Of a stretch of DNA of 64,000 bases, positions 48,634-60,300 are shown piece after piece (position 1 is the first letter of the stretch; every line of letters begins with the position of its first letter). A program made the position numbers and the translations under genes. A model generated the notes under the pieces. That model worked only from the letters and a program-made list of their open reading frames with translations. It was not told where the DNA came from and made no database searches. Origin of the DNA: Ancylostoma caninum (lineage: Eukaryota; Nematoda; Chromadorea; Rhabditida; Ancylostomatidae); NCBI GenBank assembly GCA_037903475.1, contig JBAJFG010000262.1:806001-870000 (forward strand), in the 5' to 3' direction.

Positions 48634-49234
48634 TCACGGCTCCTTTGACGGAGAGAAGGCGCTGTGAGACGGCCAATATGGCATGCCGTCTATGCCTCTA
48701 TCCTTCGCTTGCTCAAGTCGATGAAGAACGGAATGGATCATGTTAGGAGGTGGAACCAGCCAGAGGAGGCCGCGCGTCCACAATGGAATGTTTTCTAGTG
48801 CTAGTGCATCCCTAGCTATCTGGCTGTCATCCCCCGACCACTCCTTACCTACGAAAAGAGGGGTCCTTTTGTTGTGTGGCGTGGCGAATATCTCCAAATG
48901 AGCTGCTCCCCATCTAGCTCGCAGCGCATTGACTATCGTGTGGTTGATGCCCCACTCATCGAAGTCTAGCCGTCTGCTGGCCAAATCCGCCCCAACGTTA
49001 TGTTCTCTGGGTACCCACACAACAGCTGGACAAATTTTGCTTCGGCTGAGTATGACTGAAATCATATTCTATATGACATATTCTATGCAGGGCAAGTTTG
49101 GAGCTACCTTTATCTAGGATGTTTGCAACGATCTGATTATCCGTTCTCAGTTCCGCTTTCTTGTTCCGTAGCAAATGCTGCCAAGTCTCAACGGATAACT
49201 TCGCTGCTAGCATCTCGCTGGATTCACCTTGCAT
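48634..49234 (-). pseudogene. RNase H of the DIRS-like element
   Basis: Begins MQGESSEMLAAKLSVETWQH and LRTDNQIVANIL, the Glu and Asp region of the RNase H fold. It then changes frame near 49040 to VVWVPREHNVGADLASRRLD, the last conserved Asp. Downstream text includes HLEIFATPHNKRTPLFVG, a typical tail of DIRS elements. Confidence 0.8.
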
Positions 49235-49238
49235 GTTT

Positions 49239-49809
49239 GGGGGGGGGGGGGATTATTTGCTGATGTGCTGTCTCTGAACTCTCCCATTGCAATTACTGCC
49301 CCCTTGCCCTTCAGCTGAGGCGTCTGATGCAATAACCATTGCTCTCAGGCTCCTAGACAGCTCACCTTCCTTCAATGCCGTTGATCCTGTTTTCTATCTC
49401 GTGCTCCTCGTTTTGGTCTTTGCGCATGTGCCAGTCCAAAGAAATGCCGGCGTGGATGATTTTGTTGTTGATGGCTCTCAGGTGAATCATGGACTCGTGC
49501 CCTATAACAAGCCACGTGGAGTTGATGGCGCTCATGCACCTACACCTCTCTCGCAGAGGGAGACATCTAAGGCTTTGCAAGCCTTCAAGCTGTCGCACAG
49601 CCTTCCTTATTCTATCCTAGGAGATAAAATACTTTTTGGCTTCTCTGGTCTACCTCGAAACCTAACCATTCGCCGACTGGACTGGGCTCTTAAGAACACT
49701 TATCGAGTGCTAGAGTGACCTCCGCTCTATCCAAGTCTTCCCTAATAACCTCTATTGCTCGAGAAACTTCCTGCCCCGATTTATCACATACTAGGCCATC
49801 ATCTAAGTA
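49239..49809 (-). pseudogene. DIRS-like RT, C-terminal part with YLDD
   Basis: The minus strand from 49809 reads (Y)LDDGLVCDKSGQEVSRAIEV, followed by LDRAEVTLALDKCS and a stop. A shifted frame continues GEWLGFEVDQRSQKV. Another continues RKAVRQLEGLQSLRCLPLRE. The Tyr codon of YLDD is divided by the mariner insertion. Confidence 0.8.
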
Positions 49810-51085
49810 TTAGGTTGGTGCAAAAATAATGCACGTTTTTCGTCGCTTTATCTTCGGTGCAGAAAACTTCCGGCGTTTCTTATCACCGCTATAAGAAGCT
49901 GTGTACGGTTTTATAGCAAATTTCATGGCCTTTCCAAATATCTTATGCATTCTGAAGGAAATTCACGTTTTCGGTGAGTTTTTAGTTCTGGAACGAAAGA
50001 CGCTAAAACAAATTTTTTGTCAAACTCACTTCAGCGAGCTAAAATTCGGCGGCGTCACAGCAGGAACAGCTCGCAAAACCACCATAGTTTCGAAAGGAAG
50101 TGTAAGCAAATGAACCCCGCAAAGCTGCTTCCGAATTTTTCGACGTGGTGCGTCTTGCTTCGAATGTAAAGAATGTCGCATAGGTCTTCCTGGGGTTTGC
50201 GATCCCCAACTGATGACAATCATCGAAGAGTACTCACTCGAAACAGCATATTTGGTTTTGCAGAACCTCACGATAATTGTTGCCAGACAATTCCTTCCTT
50301 TGCTAGGAATGGGAGGATGAAATAGTTCAACGAGTAGATGTCGCGCATACTGAACGAGTACCAGATTGATTCTCGTTATGAGGTCCGCTTCACCCCTTTG
50401 TAGTGAAAGAAGTGAGACCAAACACTTGGTCGCTTAGTGATAAAGTGTGAAGTATAGATCCTTTACGACAAAATGAAGTGCACTGCTCAATAGTTGCACG
50501 AGGAAGAAGCGCGAAACACTGTCAGAAACGGAATCAACACCAAATCAAGGTCACGCCGACTTTGTGGTGACCTGCTGCAGAAATCGCCCACTACAGCCCA
50601 TTTGATCTTCCTCATCTGGGAAGTTCTTCCAATATATAAATGAAATAAATACGAAACTCTATTGTGTGAGCCCAGCGTTGCTTAATAATACGGATTCTAC
50701 ACTCCTACACAGCACCGTCCTTCCATATCTCGCACATCAGAGCCCCTACAGACTGCAGCAATCAGGCTAGGAAGCTCCGCCTCTTATATCATAATTAGTA
50801 ATCCTCTTGCTCACCGACTGCCACTTCCCACAGAATTTGAACGACTTCTTCCTCGAGAATTTTTCCGAAGACTAAAGGGAGACTAAAATTGCCTGCCGGA
50901 AGTTCGTAGATGCTAAAAGGCCCTATTCGAAATGTGCCTGAAAATGAATGAGAACATCTACCTTATTGCCAAAAATTTGCGGATTACAATGGTTCTAAGC
51001 CTTTTTGAAAAGATCGATTTTGAAATGAGTTATGGGGTTCGGAATCGAAGGAGTGAAAACGCGCATTATTTTTGCACCAACCTAA
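49810..51085 (+). mobile_element. Mariner element copy 2, inserted in the DIRS-like RT
   Basis: The ends begin TTAGGTTGGTGCAAAAAT with the complementary end, flanked by TA at 49808-49809 and 51086-51087. Length is 1276 bp, one base different from copy 1 (29002-30276), in the same orientation, with clearly homologous sequence throughout. The transposase is just as broken (for example GLPGVCDPQLMTIIEEYS). Its target is a TA inside the Tyr codon of the host element YLDD motif. Confidence 0.93.
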
Positions 51086-51087
51086 TA

Positions 51088-51530
51088 CAAACACATTCTG
51101 ATCCCCGATTTTCTCCATCGTGCTAATAAAGGCGTGAATACTTTCATGAAAATGAACGGCGCTAAGGTGAAGCCGAATGGGAGAACCTTGAATACGTAGA
51201 ATTCTTCTCTCCACGAGAACCTTAAGACCTTCTGATAACTCGGAACAATAGAAATGTGGCGGTAACCTGACTTAAAATCGAAAGTTGCCAGGAAGTTGGC
51301 ATTACGGAGTATATCTATGGTCTTGGTCATATCTTCATACTTAATGTTCTCCTTAACAACGAATGAATTAAACCACGAAAGGTCTAGAATAAGCCTTCTT
51401 TTCTTACCGATGGATAAGGAAAGCGGAGACACCACACTGTACTTGCGCTATTACCCCACTTCGCAGGAGAGACTCTATCTCGGCATCCACGATTCTAGTG
51501 TCAACCAGAATTTTTTGTGTTCGTTTGACC
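51088..51530 (-). pseudogene. DIRS-like RT, N-terminal part
   Basis: Reads EIESLLRSGVIAQVQCGVS, RLILDLSWFN, NFLATFDFKSGYRHISIVP (motif A with the first catalytic Asp), FRVLPFGFTLAP-like KVLPFGFTLAPFIF, and stops at GIRMCLY where the mariner begins. Frame shift near 51420-51435. Confidence 0.85.
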
Positions 51531-51571
51531 TACCTACTTTGAAGAGGCTACTGCTGCTGCTTTTTGATTGG

Positions 51572-51900
51572 ACAGTTGGCGGGGATGTGACCGTTCTGGT
51601 TGCAATTGAAACAGACCCGCTGTGGAAATCTTGATGAAGCTTCTACTTGCTGTGGCTAGATAGAATGGTCTGCGCCAGCGGTGGGATGGGGTACAGCTGG
51701 AGCACTGTGAAGGACACGACGTCGTACTGGGCGTAGGTGGCCTGCGGGAACTGACTGTAGCCGTACGCGGGGAATCCGCTCCCGCAAAAGGGCTAGTCTA
51801 GTTTTCTCTTCTTCTTGCCGAGTTCAGTCAGTGTACTAAACCTCGCCCTTATGTGATAATTCATCGTGCGGAGATGAGTGGTAGTTGCTTGAAAGAGAGG
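51572..51900 (-). pseudogene. Gag-like segment with CCHC zinc knuckle
   Basis: CFNCNQNGHIPANC (51572-51613) is a perfect C-x2-C-x4-H-x4-C retroviral-type zinc knuckle. Before it, in another frame, comes a Gly/Tyr/Gln-rich stretch (AYGYSQFPQATYAQYD). The N-terminal gag is not delimited. Confidence 0.75.
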
Positions 51901-52172
51901 AGCCGTAAGCACTGCCTGAAAGAAACGCAGATAGAGACACTAATGCGCCAATAGGCAATGCAGCTGCGCGCTCTGAGAACGGCAGGCAAATGTGCTCGGA
52001 CAGTACAGAGCAATTTGTAAACAACACAACACCAAAATCTGTGGTATACTGCTGATCGGAACACGAACAATACAGAAATAAACCTTATCCCTTGAAAGCG
52101 CGGCTGAAGACGAACCCGGAGACGAAGATGAGGTTACGAAGACGAGGTTAAGGAAGAAGGCATCGTTTCTAA

Positions 52173-52263
52173 GCGAAGGCACAGACTAGAATGGAGATAT
52201 TACCCTCCTATCCACTAAGCTAGCTAGCTAATATGGAACTCAGCGATTTGATACTCTGCGAAC
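52173..52263. repeat. Element repeat, copy 1
   Basis: Contains GATATTACCCTCCTATCCA and CAGCGATTTGATACTCTGCG. Lies upstream of gag on the minus strand, the place of the A1 repeat in PAT-type elements. Confidence 0.75.
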
Positions 52264-52713
52264 CGCGGGTCTTTCCTCCTCCGTGGATCATGAAAAATGC
52301 GCTTTTGCCAGAATCGCGCCCCGTTCGTGCCCTACTGATGGCAACATTTTTCTGCAGATTGTCGGAGGTGCACAACTACAGGGTGAGCCATAAATACGGT
52401 AACACATAGAAATGTACGCAGAAAAAGCATTTATGAGTAATTCAAAATATAGTTGTAGGATTTATGCTTACTAGGTCATATCTGACATAAGGCAACCCTT
52501 CACCTCGAAATATCCCCTTTCAATTGCGATAGAGGGCCCAACATGCTGAAAGAAGTCGTTGACCGCAGCGCTTACAAGATGTCATCAACTGCCTGGTTGA
52601 TTGGTCCAAAAAATGACAGTTACCACTTTCGCTGGGTAAAACTTATCATCGCAGAACTGCTAATTTCCTCTGGCTCCTATATCATAAAATCTCTCGAAGT
52701 GGCAAGCACTACC
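52264..52713. other. Spacer between retroelements
   Basis: No gene recognised; the plus-strand frame from 52543 runs into the CR1-like fragment that follows. Confidence 0.35.
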
Positions 52714-53254
52714 TCTGGTAAAAATTTAGGGTTTCACTGTGATCAAAAGCTTGATCTTAACTCACATCACACAATGATTTGTACTTGCAACGCACACTTA
52801 CGTACGTTTCAAATAACAAGGCTCTTCACACAACTGATAAAAATGTACTTTTACAAGCCTAGAAAATGTAGCCTTATCTACTATAAATTTCTTCGTGTCG
52901 TAAATATTGTAGACTCCTGCTTCCAATCTTTAGAAAAGAAAGAATTTAATTTTAAAAAGAATATTGCAAGCATACGGGTACAAAATAGCTCGCTCTGCTG
53001 GAAAGATGCTCATTAGGAAAGGAGGTTTTTCTTATTCAATCATCCCCAATGCAACAACAAGGAAACGTTAGCTTGGTATCTCTTGAGTCTAGTTGAAATA
53101 TGCATGGTCTATGAGATACTGCACGAATGGGACTTGAAAAATATGTTATGGCCATCCCTCCTTTACTGATAAGTGCAGGAAATTGCCGAATTTTAGTTCA
53201 GTTTCCGTATAAGGTGTGCACGAAACGAAAACTAAACACAAATGCATTTTCTCC
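52714..53254 (+). pseudogene. CR1-like RT C-terminal fragment 1
   Basis: Reads KNLGFHCDQKLDLNSHH and NAHLRTFQITRLFTQLIKMY, closely matching the better copy at 55330-55925 (LGFHYDHKLDFTSHH, AHMRTFQIVKALLTTDQNLL). Downstream similarity continues in broken frames to about 53150. Only the region after the RT catalytic box is present. Confidence 0.75.
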
Positions 53255-53714
53255 CTTGTTCTGGAGGCTATTGTAGTGCCCATAGAAGAGTAAATACTAT
53301 CAAAAAAGCCTACGTTTGCGGGAAATACTATGTTGTATTCTGCCAGTACATGTCCATTTGTACGAAATCTATCGCTTGAGATGGGTGCGGCTGCCGTGTT
53401 GCAAAAAGGATCATCGCTATCCGAAAATACTTATCGATCCCGTATCAGCTGAGAAACACAGCCGAACACGATTAGAGAGAGTGTGGCGGAGTTGACCATG
53501 GCGGCTGCATTTGTACATGCGCACGAGTTTTATTACTCGCGTGACTGCACGATTCGGAGTGACTCTTTTACAGTTACACTCTAATTGATGGCAACTTTAA
53601 AATAAGCATAAATACGAGAGAACTTTTTATCAGCGTGAGTGCTACCTCTGAAAGTTCTTACAGACGAACAGCAGCACGTGAGGGGATGAACACAGCATGT
53701 GGGGGGGGATGAGA

Positions 53715-53795
53715 CCGGGGGTCGAACCCCGCGAGTGCCTGAGAAGGCCTGTGGCATATTTCACTTCGACGCTTTGCTACACGATTCAGAATTTT
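53715..53795 (-). ncRNA. tRNA-like sequence with perfect B box
   Basis: The minus strand has GGGGTTCGACCCCCG, a perfect T-arm/B box. The preceding sequence (GTGTAGCAAAGCGTCGAAG) is only a weak A box, and the acceptor ends do not pair. Likely a tRNA-derived repeat, not a functional tRNA. Confidence 0.4.
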
Positions 53796-54424
53796 TAGAA
53801 TTAATTTAGAATTCAGAAACAATTTAGAAAAACAAGCGAGAAGATTTTGAAGCTGACCGAAGGGGACAGCAAGGGTTCTATTTGGGCAGCGCTTTTATTT
53901 TGGATTTAATGGAGGCTTAATAGTTTCATGCATATCCATTCATGCCACTTTTCTATATGCCTAAGAGAGATAATTGTGAGGGCTTTGAAAGCTCAAGTGA
54001 TGCAAACTAGCAAATCCCAAAAAAGCAACACCAAAACATGGCTTGAAATTTGCACTATTGACTTGAAAGTGCCAAGCGACCAAGTAACACAGGAAGCAAA
54101 CAGCATTTTTGTTCCAAACTTCGAAGTAACGTCCATTTTGTACCACGTTAGTGTTCAAGCGCTTTTTATGCCTATTAGAAGGCAATATGACCAATGCAGA
54201 AGTGCTGACTCACACGTTTTGATATTTCTTCTGCAAGCAGTGAGGCTGCTGACTATTTTGGCCCAGCGGATGGTTCTGAAGTGCTGGAACCTATTCGCTA
54301 GTAGCACATGTTTCCCAAGATCAGTCTTACTTATTAAAACACGTGGAAGCAAACAGCTACAGCGTGATGAGCTCGAATTAAATTTTAATAATTGTTTTAA
54401 AGATTATTCCAGCGAACAGTTCGT

Positions 54425-54900
54425 CAAGGCGTGGCGATTTCGATCAGGTTGGTTGTCTTCCTGAGGTGCAAGTGACATGCCGTTACTAGCTCTTGTTCGG
54501 AAGTTGTCGTTAAAACGCCTTGCTTGTCTTGTATATCCGCTTTTGCTCAACTTGACGTAAGCAGTTTACTGCTCTTCGATGGTTCACGTGAAGTAGTACT
54601 ACAGCCTCGCTCCATCATTTACGTGCGACTGGTTATTCCTAACATCGCTGTTCTTAGCTCTTCACCTCAATAGACAGTTAAAAAACGATCATCACATTCT
54701 CATCGCCTACTCAAAGTGCGAGTTTGAGCAGGCGATGAGAATGTGCTGTGTTCATCCCCTCACGTGCTGCTGTTCTCCCCTCACGTGCTGTGTTTGTCTA
54801 TAAGAAATGTAATTCAACGAAGACCTCACCAAGGCGTGGCGATCTCTATCAGGTTGGCTTTCTTCCTGAGGTGCAAATGACATACCGTTACTCTTGTTCG
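54425..54900. repeat. Direct repeat pair, about 73 bp
   Basis: 54425-54499 and 54830-54900 share CAAGGCGTGGCGAT, ATCAGGTTGG, CTTCCTGAGGTGCAA and TCTTGTTCG in the same order, with small differences. Confidence 0.8.
54693..54745. repeat. 23-bp-stem hairpin
   Basis: CACATTCTCATCGCCTACTC and its extension pair with 54723-54745 across a seven-base loop with one mismatch. It directly abuts the 32-bp inverted repeat. Confidence 0.8.
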
Positions 54901-55329
54901 AGGACGGGTTACGAGGACGATAGAGTCATGATCGGACGGAGATTGGTTGTTAGGGTAGGGAAATACTAAGGTTAGATCATCATGAATGCATCACTATCTT
55001 TGCTGTTGAATGCTCACGTAGAAAAGTAGGGCGGAGTGATGTTCCTGGAGATATATCTAGCTTTCTCGTTTCAAGAGTGAGATGAGCAGAGGGCAAAAAA
55101 TGGATCGCTGATTGATAGATTTTGAAGATACATACACATTTTTAATCAGTGTCCACTCAGAGTATTCAAAGAAACGAAGCCTGGAGAAATCGAAAACCAT
55201 ACTGATCATTCGATCATTGCTAACTACCTGACATTATGTTGCAAACTCTGGAGGCTTGGAAAGAAGAGCTTTTCGAACTCATTTTCTCTAGTACTCGAAA
55301 TTATTCGGTTATTACCTCTGAATATTATC

Positions 55330-55925
55330 TTTGTTACAGACTTAGGGTTTCACTATGATCATAAACTTGATTTTACTTCACATCACTCAAATATGTGTAG
55401 CACGGCACACATGCGTACATTCCAAATAGTCAAGGCTCTCCTTACTACTGATCAAAATCTACTTTTACAAGCCTACAAAATGTACGTTCGTTCTCTATTG
55501 GAGTGCGGATCTACCGTATTCAATCCATGCAAGAAAACGATACTGCAAAACTTGAAAGAGTTCAAAATAACTCCACTAGAAAGATACTTATCAGGAAAGG
55601 AAGTTTTCCTTACTCAAACATCCCTTATGCAACAATAAGGAATCGTTATCTTGATATTCCCTCTCTTAAATCCAGACGACGACTCTTCGATGTTTGCATG
55701 GTTTATAGGATACTATACGAATGGGATATTGACGAAGCTAAAAAATTCTTTTCATTAGTGGCATCCATAACTAGGGGTGATGAATCTAAAATTTTTTATG
55801 GACGACCCCAAACTTCTATAAGGGCTAAGAGTTTCACAGTCCGAGCGGGAACGGCATACTTCTCTTTGAGCAAAAAGGCACCCATTATAAACTCTCTTGC
55901 AACATTCCAAAGACGCCACCACTAG
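55330..55925 (+). pseudogene. CR1-like RT C-terminal fragment 2
   Basis: Two overlapping frames (55393-55638 and 55503-55925) read KLDFTSHH, HMRTFQIVKALLTTDQNLLL, QAYKMYVRSLLECGSTVF, then KLERVQNNSTRKILIRKGSF and RYLDIPSLKSRRRLFDVCM, and on to the end. It is the 3' part of a CR1-like LINE with one frameshift near 55510-55560. Compare 37620-38070 and 63560-63960. Confidence 0.85.
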
Positions 55926-57331
55926 GATAACTATCTTCTGGCAAAGTAATGGTGCAGTCTCAGTTTTAACTCGCTATGATAGTATTGAATGGAATGTTAA
56001 TACTGATTTCTACTCACATGTAATGATATCTATTTTTCAACGTCTGTCTTAAACAACGTAATAAATGTATGTATGTACGTATTAGCTCGTAGAGACCATG
56101 TCCTAGCAATTCTGGAGCTTGATTAAGCACATCCTGAAACTCAGTTTCTTTGGCACTTTCAGCAGGAGTTTTAGAAGCCGCTAGTTCCGGTGTGTGGACG
56201 CAGGGTCGGTAGTGCATAAGTTTAGAAGAATTGTATTTAAAGTACTATCCAAAATTCGAATACAAGTTCAACAAAGAATTGGACACCTTGGTCGCTGCAT
56301 CGGCGATTATGGTAGTTGCAACCACTTGGCAGAATCATGAGGTAGGATGGCTTTGCCTGTGGTACAAATTCATTTTTACCCAATGACATCATTCAAACGG
56401 TACATTCAAACGATACACCTAAGACCCTTCGTGTCTAGGGGCCTTAACAGAATGTCTTATTGTTTTCAAGCAGTTCTGAAGTGCAAGGTGGAGATGCTGT
56501 GGGACGCATTAAGATGAGAAATGCTCTTTTTGTACAGAGTAAATTATATAATAAAAGGAGGGCAAAAATATAAAAGAACATAGAAACAGATGCTATTTTG
56601 TGTACAACCTAGTATATTATTTTAGTGCTGTGTTGTCAACGAACTATATTTTTCATAGGCTATATCCATAGCCCCTTATAGGTACGCGCCCCACGTTCGC
56701 AACTCATTGGGGGATGAGCCCCTATCATTCATGTGCTGAGACGGAGTGGTACCGGTTTTGAGTTGCCCGTGTGGCAACCTCTCACCAAGTAGGTCGGCAT
56801 CACCCTCTTTCTCGTGCATGTAAATCTTCTGATTTGTATGACTGCTGCTATTCACTACCTTCGCCCGTGCGAATGAAGCTTTGTTAGCATTTGTATATCT
56901 GCCAAGTTCACCAAATGTTCTCTAAATCCTTTTAGTGAATTTTACTCCAACCATTGAATCCCTTTTCTCGAGGCTGTGAAGCTCGTAGAAGAAAAAATTT
57001 TTAGTCTGTCAACTCCCAAATCTCCAGAGAAATGACGATCGATCAAACTTGAAGTTCTTGTTTTAGCTGTTCACAATAAGTATACAAACCTTCTAAAAAT
57101 TTCAACACAGTGAAAAACTATGGAGAAAAATGCGAAAGACATTTATATCTCTTATTCTAATAGGTACGCTAACCAGTAGAACCTGATTTGTGCTGTAACA
57201 CCTCGTGTACATGTTTTATTTGTGTCTAGTGCAGCCATTACAAGTATAATACAAGAGGTACATGACTGCATGAGGCTATAGAAGCAGTAATTCGTAATTA
57301 CAGTCTGCTTAACAAACATCTGAGTGCGCAT
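55926..57331. other. Downstream flank of gene G, nothing recognised
   Basis: No gene supported. AT-rich. Confidence 0.35.
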
Positions 57332-60300
57332 TCAATTCCTCTGAGGCCTCGCAACGGAGATGCCAATCCGCTTGTTTTTTATGTCGTAAGTCTGGCAGTA
57401 TGTCCGTATGAATGGTTGACCGAGGACAAACTGTGTCTTGAACGCACCAGCCTCAACAGGGAACACTGCCAGTACACACTAAATAGTTCGAACATAATTG
57501 ACGAAAATTTCGAGAACTAAGTTGCGCCCACCTGACCATTGCCAATATTCAGGTCGAGAATGTAGTGCTCCGATGGCACAGTGAATTTGAGGCCGGCGAT
57601 ACGGAACAGCATTGGGGGGAGGTTATGTATCGTTGAGCATTCGACGATATACAGTCGGCGATTCCCATCCCACCAGCCTTTTGTTTGCCATAGAATATTG
57701 TTCAAAAGATCATTTGGGACCCCGATCCATGAAGTGCCAGTGTCGGAGAGCGCCTTAATTGATGGAGTTCTAAGGCATCGATAATGTAAGAGTTGTTGTG
57801 AATGTTTGTTGACAAGGAAGGAAGAGGACATCCATAATTGACCTTACACTTATTTATCCACCTTTGATATAATATTAGGTTGAGGAATTATAAATGTCCA
57901 CTGCATTCGTTTTCCTTTCCTCCTCTATTTTCCCCAGAGCCACTATTTTTGGCAGAGCATGTGTATTCATGTAAAAGAGTGCTTCATGGCGCTTCAGAAA
58001 ATATTTGATTTGTTTGGTATCCTCCAGTTTTTTACTTTTGAAAAATTATTCTAAATTGGTAGCGCACCTACTCAAGGCGGACATAGTGAGTGCGCGAGCA
58101 GCCATCGGCCAAATCCTTCTCTGCCGTGTAAACACTCGCCACTCTTCGAAAATGTTATAGTGGCGGATAATAGAAGAGTGTGCCTTGAACATGCAGACAA
58201 AAAACCATTCCTGCTCAGCGACGCACAGCGGCCTATTCCGACACGTAAATCTGACAGTCACGAATGGAAGGTGACACTGCGTTTAAGGTAAGACATAGGT
58301 TCGTTTGAGGAAGTAGTCAAAAGTCCAATGCCGATCCCTCAGCGCAACATTAGGAAGGCTTGGACCAAGAACTCCATCGTCATGGTATCAGCGGCTACAA
58401 AACTTATCCACGACCTGGTCAGAACGACACATCGTGAGAATGACCTAGAAGAGAACCAAAAAATAGGGATAGGATGCCCTACCCCTCCCGCCTTCTAGTC
58501 CAGGATTGGCACCGTCAGAGTGGCACCCGTTACTGCTGATGCAGCGTTCATCGAAGGAGAAGATCATTAAAAACTACGGTGGAGCTAAAATTTGCGTGGG
58601 TCGTCTACGGCGTATCAAAGCGCTGCGATTTTGTCACAGAGGGCACTCGTTCATTTCGTGGTGGATGTAAAAGAGTCACGTAACAATTTGGGAAATTACC
58701 CTTGGATGGAGCTCTTGTAATATTGTCGTGGTAGTGTTTTTAATTTGAAGGTCAAACGGACATTTATAATTCTTCAACCTAATATTATGGATTTTTTCTC
58801 ATCCTGCCACTTTTCCTATTGTATCCCTTGAAAGCATATAGTTCCGGTCATTTTCCCTGCACAGAACAGTCTGCCTCCCCGCACTTCCAATGCGGCGCGG
58901 CACAGCTGCCGTCTATGTTTCCAAACTTTTTATTTGTACCTTTGTTTCCATTCTGAAATGCCTGGTTCAGCGCGGTAGGAAACCTGAGTGAAACATCGAT
59001 ACCGTCAGCGCTAAACGAGCACAGCGCCCCTCTGGTCTGCTGCGCCGTTTGGATGTTGCGGCGCGCAGGGCTTGTTGCGTTCTCATGTCGACAGCCGGCT
59101 AATTAGAGGTGCGAGCCAAATACACAGACACTCACAGCGTGCGGCCCGCGTTTCATTCGCGTGCGAGTACATTTCCGTCCGGGATTCCGCACGCGAATGG
59201 AACGCGGCTCGCAGAGTTTTGAAACCCGGATCGCACAGCAGTTAACGCGATCGATCGACTCAGACCAATTTTTCGGAAGGACCGCAGCGGAAAACCGGAA
59301 GAACCGACAGATGACCTGCTGTTCTTTCGGGTTCCTGGTGCATTTTCTTCGAATAGATGCTGCCGTCCTTACGAATAGTTGCTGCGGTTCTTCTGAATAA
59401 CTGCTATGGTTCTTCCGAATAACTGCTGCGGTGCTTTCGAATAGATGCTGCGGTTTTTCCGAATGGCTACGGGGATGTGTGCGCCACTTCCGCAGAAGTG
59501 CAACCTGTCCACTCCCGTTCGACCACCACGCGGCGATACCCTTAAGCAAAAATGACAACTTCGCTGAGAGTCAGTGGCTTCACGGTCCCATACACTCATG
59601 AAGCCGATTTCCCATCTGAAGTTTGAAACCACTGTCCTTCCGCACTCGGAAGAACCGCAGCAGAAAACCGAAAAGATCGCACCAGAAAACACTCTACTGC
59701 GTTCCTTTTGAGGATTTTTATTTCTGCGTCTCTCACTCCTTAAGCACATGAGCGCGATCTCTTTCTAATGCGGTCCTTCTGCTATTTTGTTTGAGAAGTA
59801 GCTGATGTTGGATGGTAAATACAGGTATACAGTTACTTTATTGTGTTTGTTTTATACACCCAAAGACAAGACATTCTGAGGCAACTATTTCATTGGTAAA
59901 TTAACGGAAGTAGTTGCTTTCGGCTATTGGGCTTCGAAGATACAGTATAAACCATGATCATTTTGATGCTGATTATTATAGTCGCATAGAAGCAATGTAA
60001 CTGCAACTAGTAACAAAACATGCAGTGAATATCACACAAACTATGATGGCGTCATATTAGTTAACAAACAAAAACACTTGGCAAACGGAAAAAGAACAAG
60101 GGTAAGAAATACAACCTGAGTAAAACATTTGTACAGAAACAGGTGTTATCACTCAGTGAAACCTCAAGCAAGTTGAAGATCGAGAATTTTGAAGATAGAT
60201 GGCAATTCATTCATGCGCTTCTGAAAATAAAAACTATCTATCGGTCCCATCAAAAAATGATTTATCTCAACCATTCATTCGGTTTCTTGTCGTTCGAATG

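Larger units (their letters stand above)
47183..52263 (-). mobile_element. DIRS/PAT-like tyrosine-recombinase retroelement, decayed
   Basis: In minus-strand order the region holds a gag-like segment with a CCHC zinc knuckle (51572-51613), a reverse transcriptase (about 51530 to 49700, interrupted by a mariner), an RNase H (49234-48634) and a tyrosine recombinase (47937-47183). A related repeat stands at 52173-52263 and again at 48268-48362. This combination of RT, RNase H and tyrosine recombinase with non-terminal repeats is diagnostic of the DIRS order; PAT-type members are known from nematodes. Frameshifts and stops occur in every domain. The second repeat lies between RNase H and recombinase, so the region may be two partial copies in tandem. 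I cannot resolve this without a reference element. Confidence 0.85.
53666..54775. mobile_element. 1.1-kb element with perfect 32-bp inverted repeats
   Basis: 53666-53697 and 54744-54775 are perfect reverse complements, beginning GAACAGCAGCACGTGAGG. The interior contains a tRNA-like segment, a 178-codon frame without known domain (53928-54464) and, next to the right end, a hairpin. Part of the right end sequence repeats again immediately outside (CCCCTCACGTGCTG). A target duplication is not evident. Confidence 0.65.

Noticed and set aside
53715..53795. Functional tRNA gene
   Set aside because: Only the T arm is convincing; the acceptor ends do not pair and the A box is weak.
53928..54464. 178-codon open frame on the plus strand
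   Set aside because: No recognisable domain, lies inside a repeat element, and composition is like non-coding surroundings; a chance frame is more likely.
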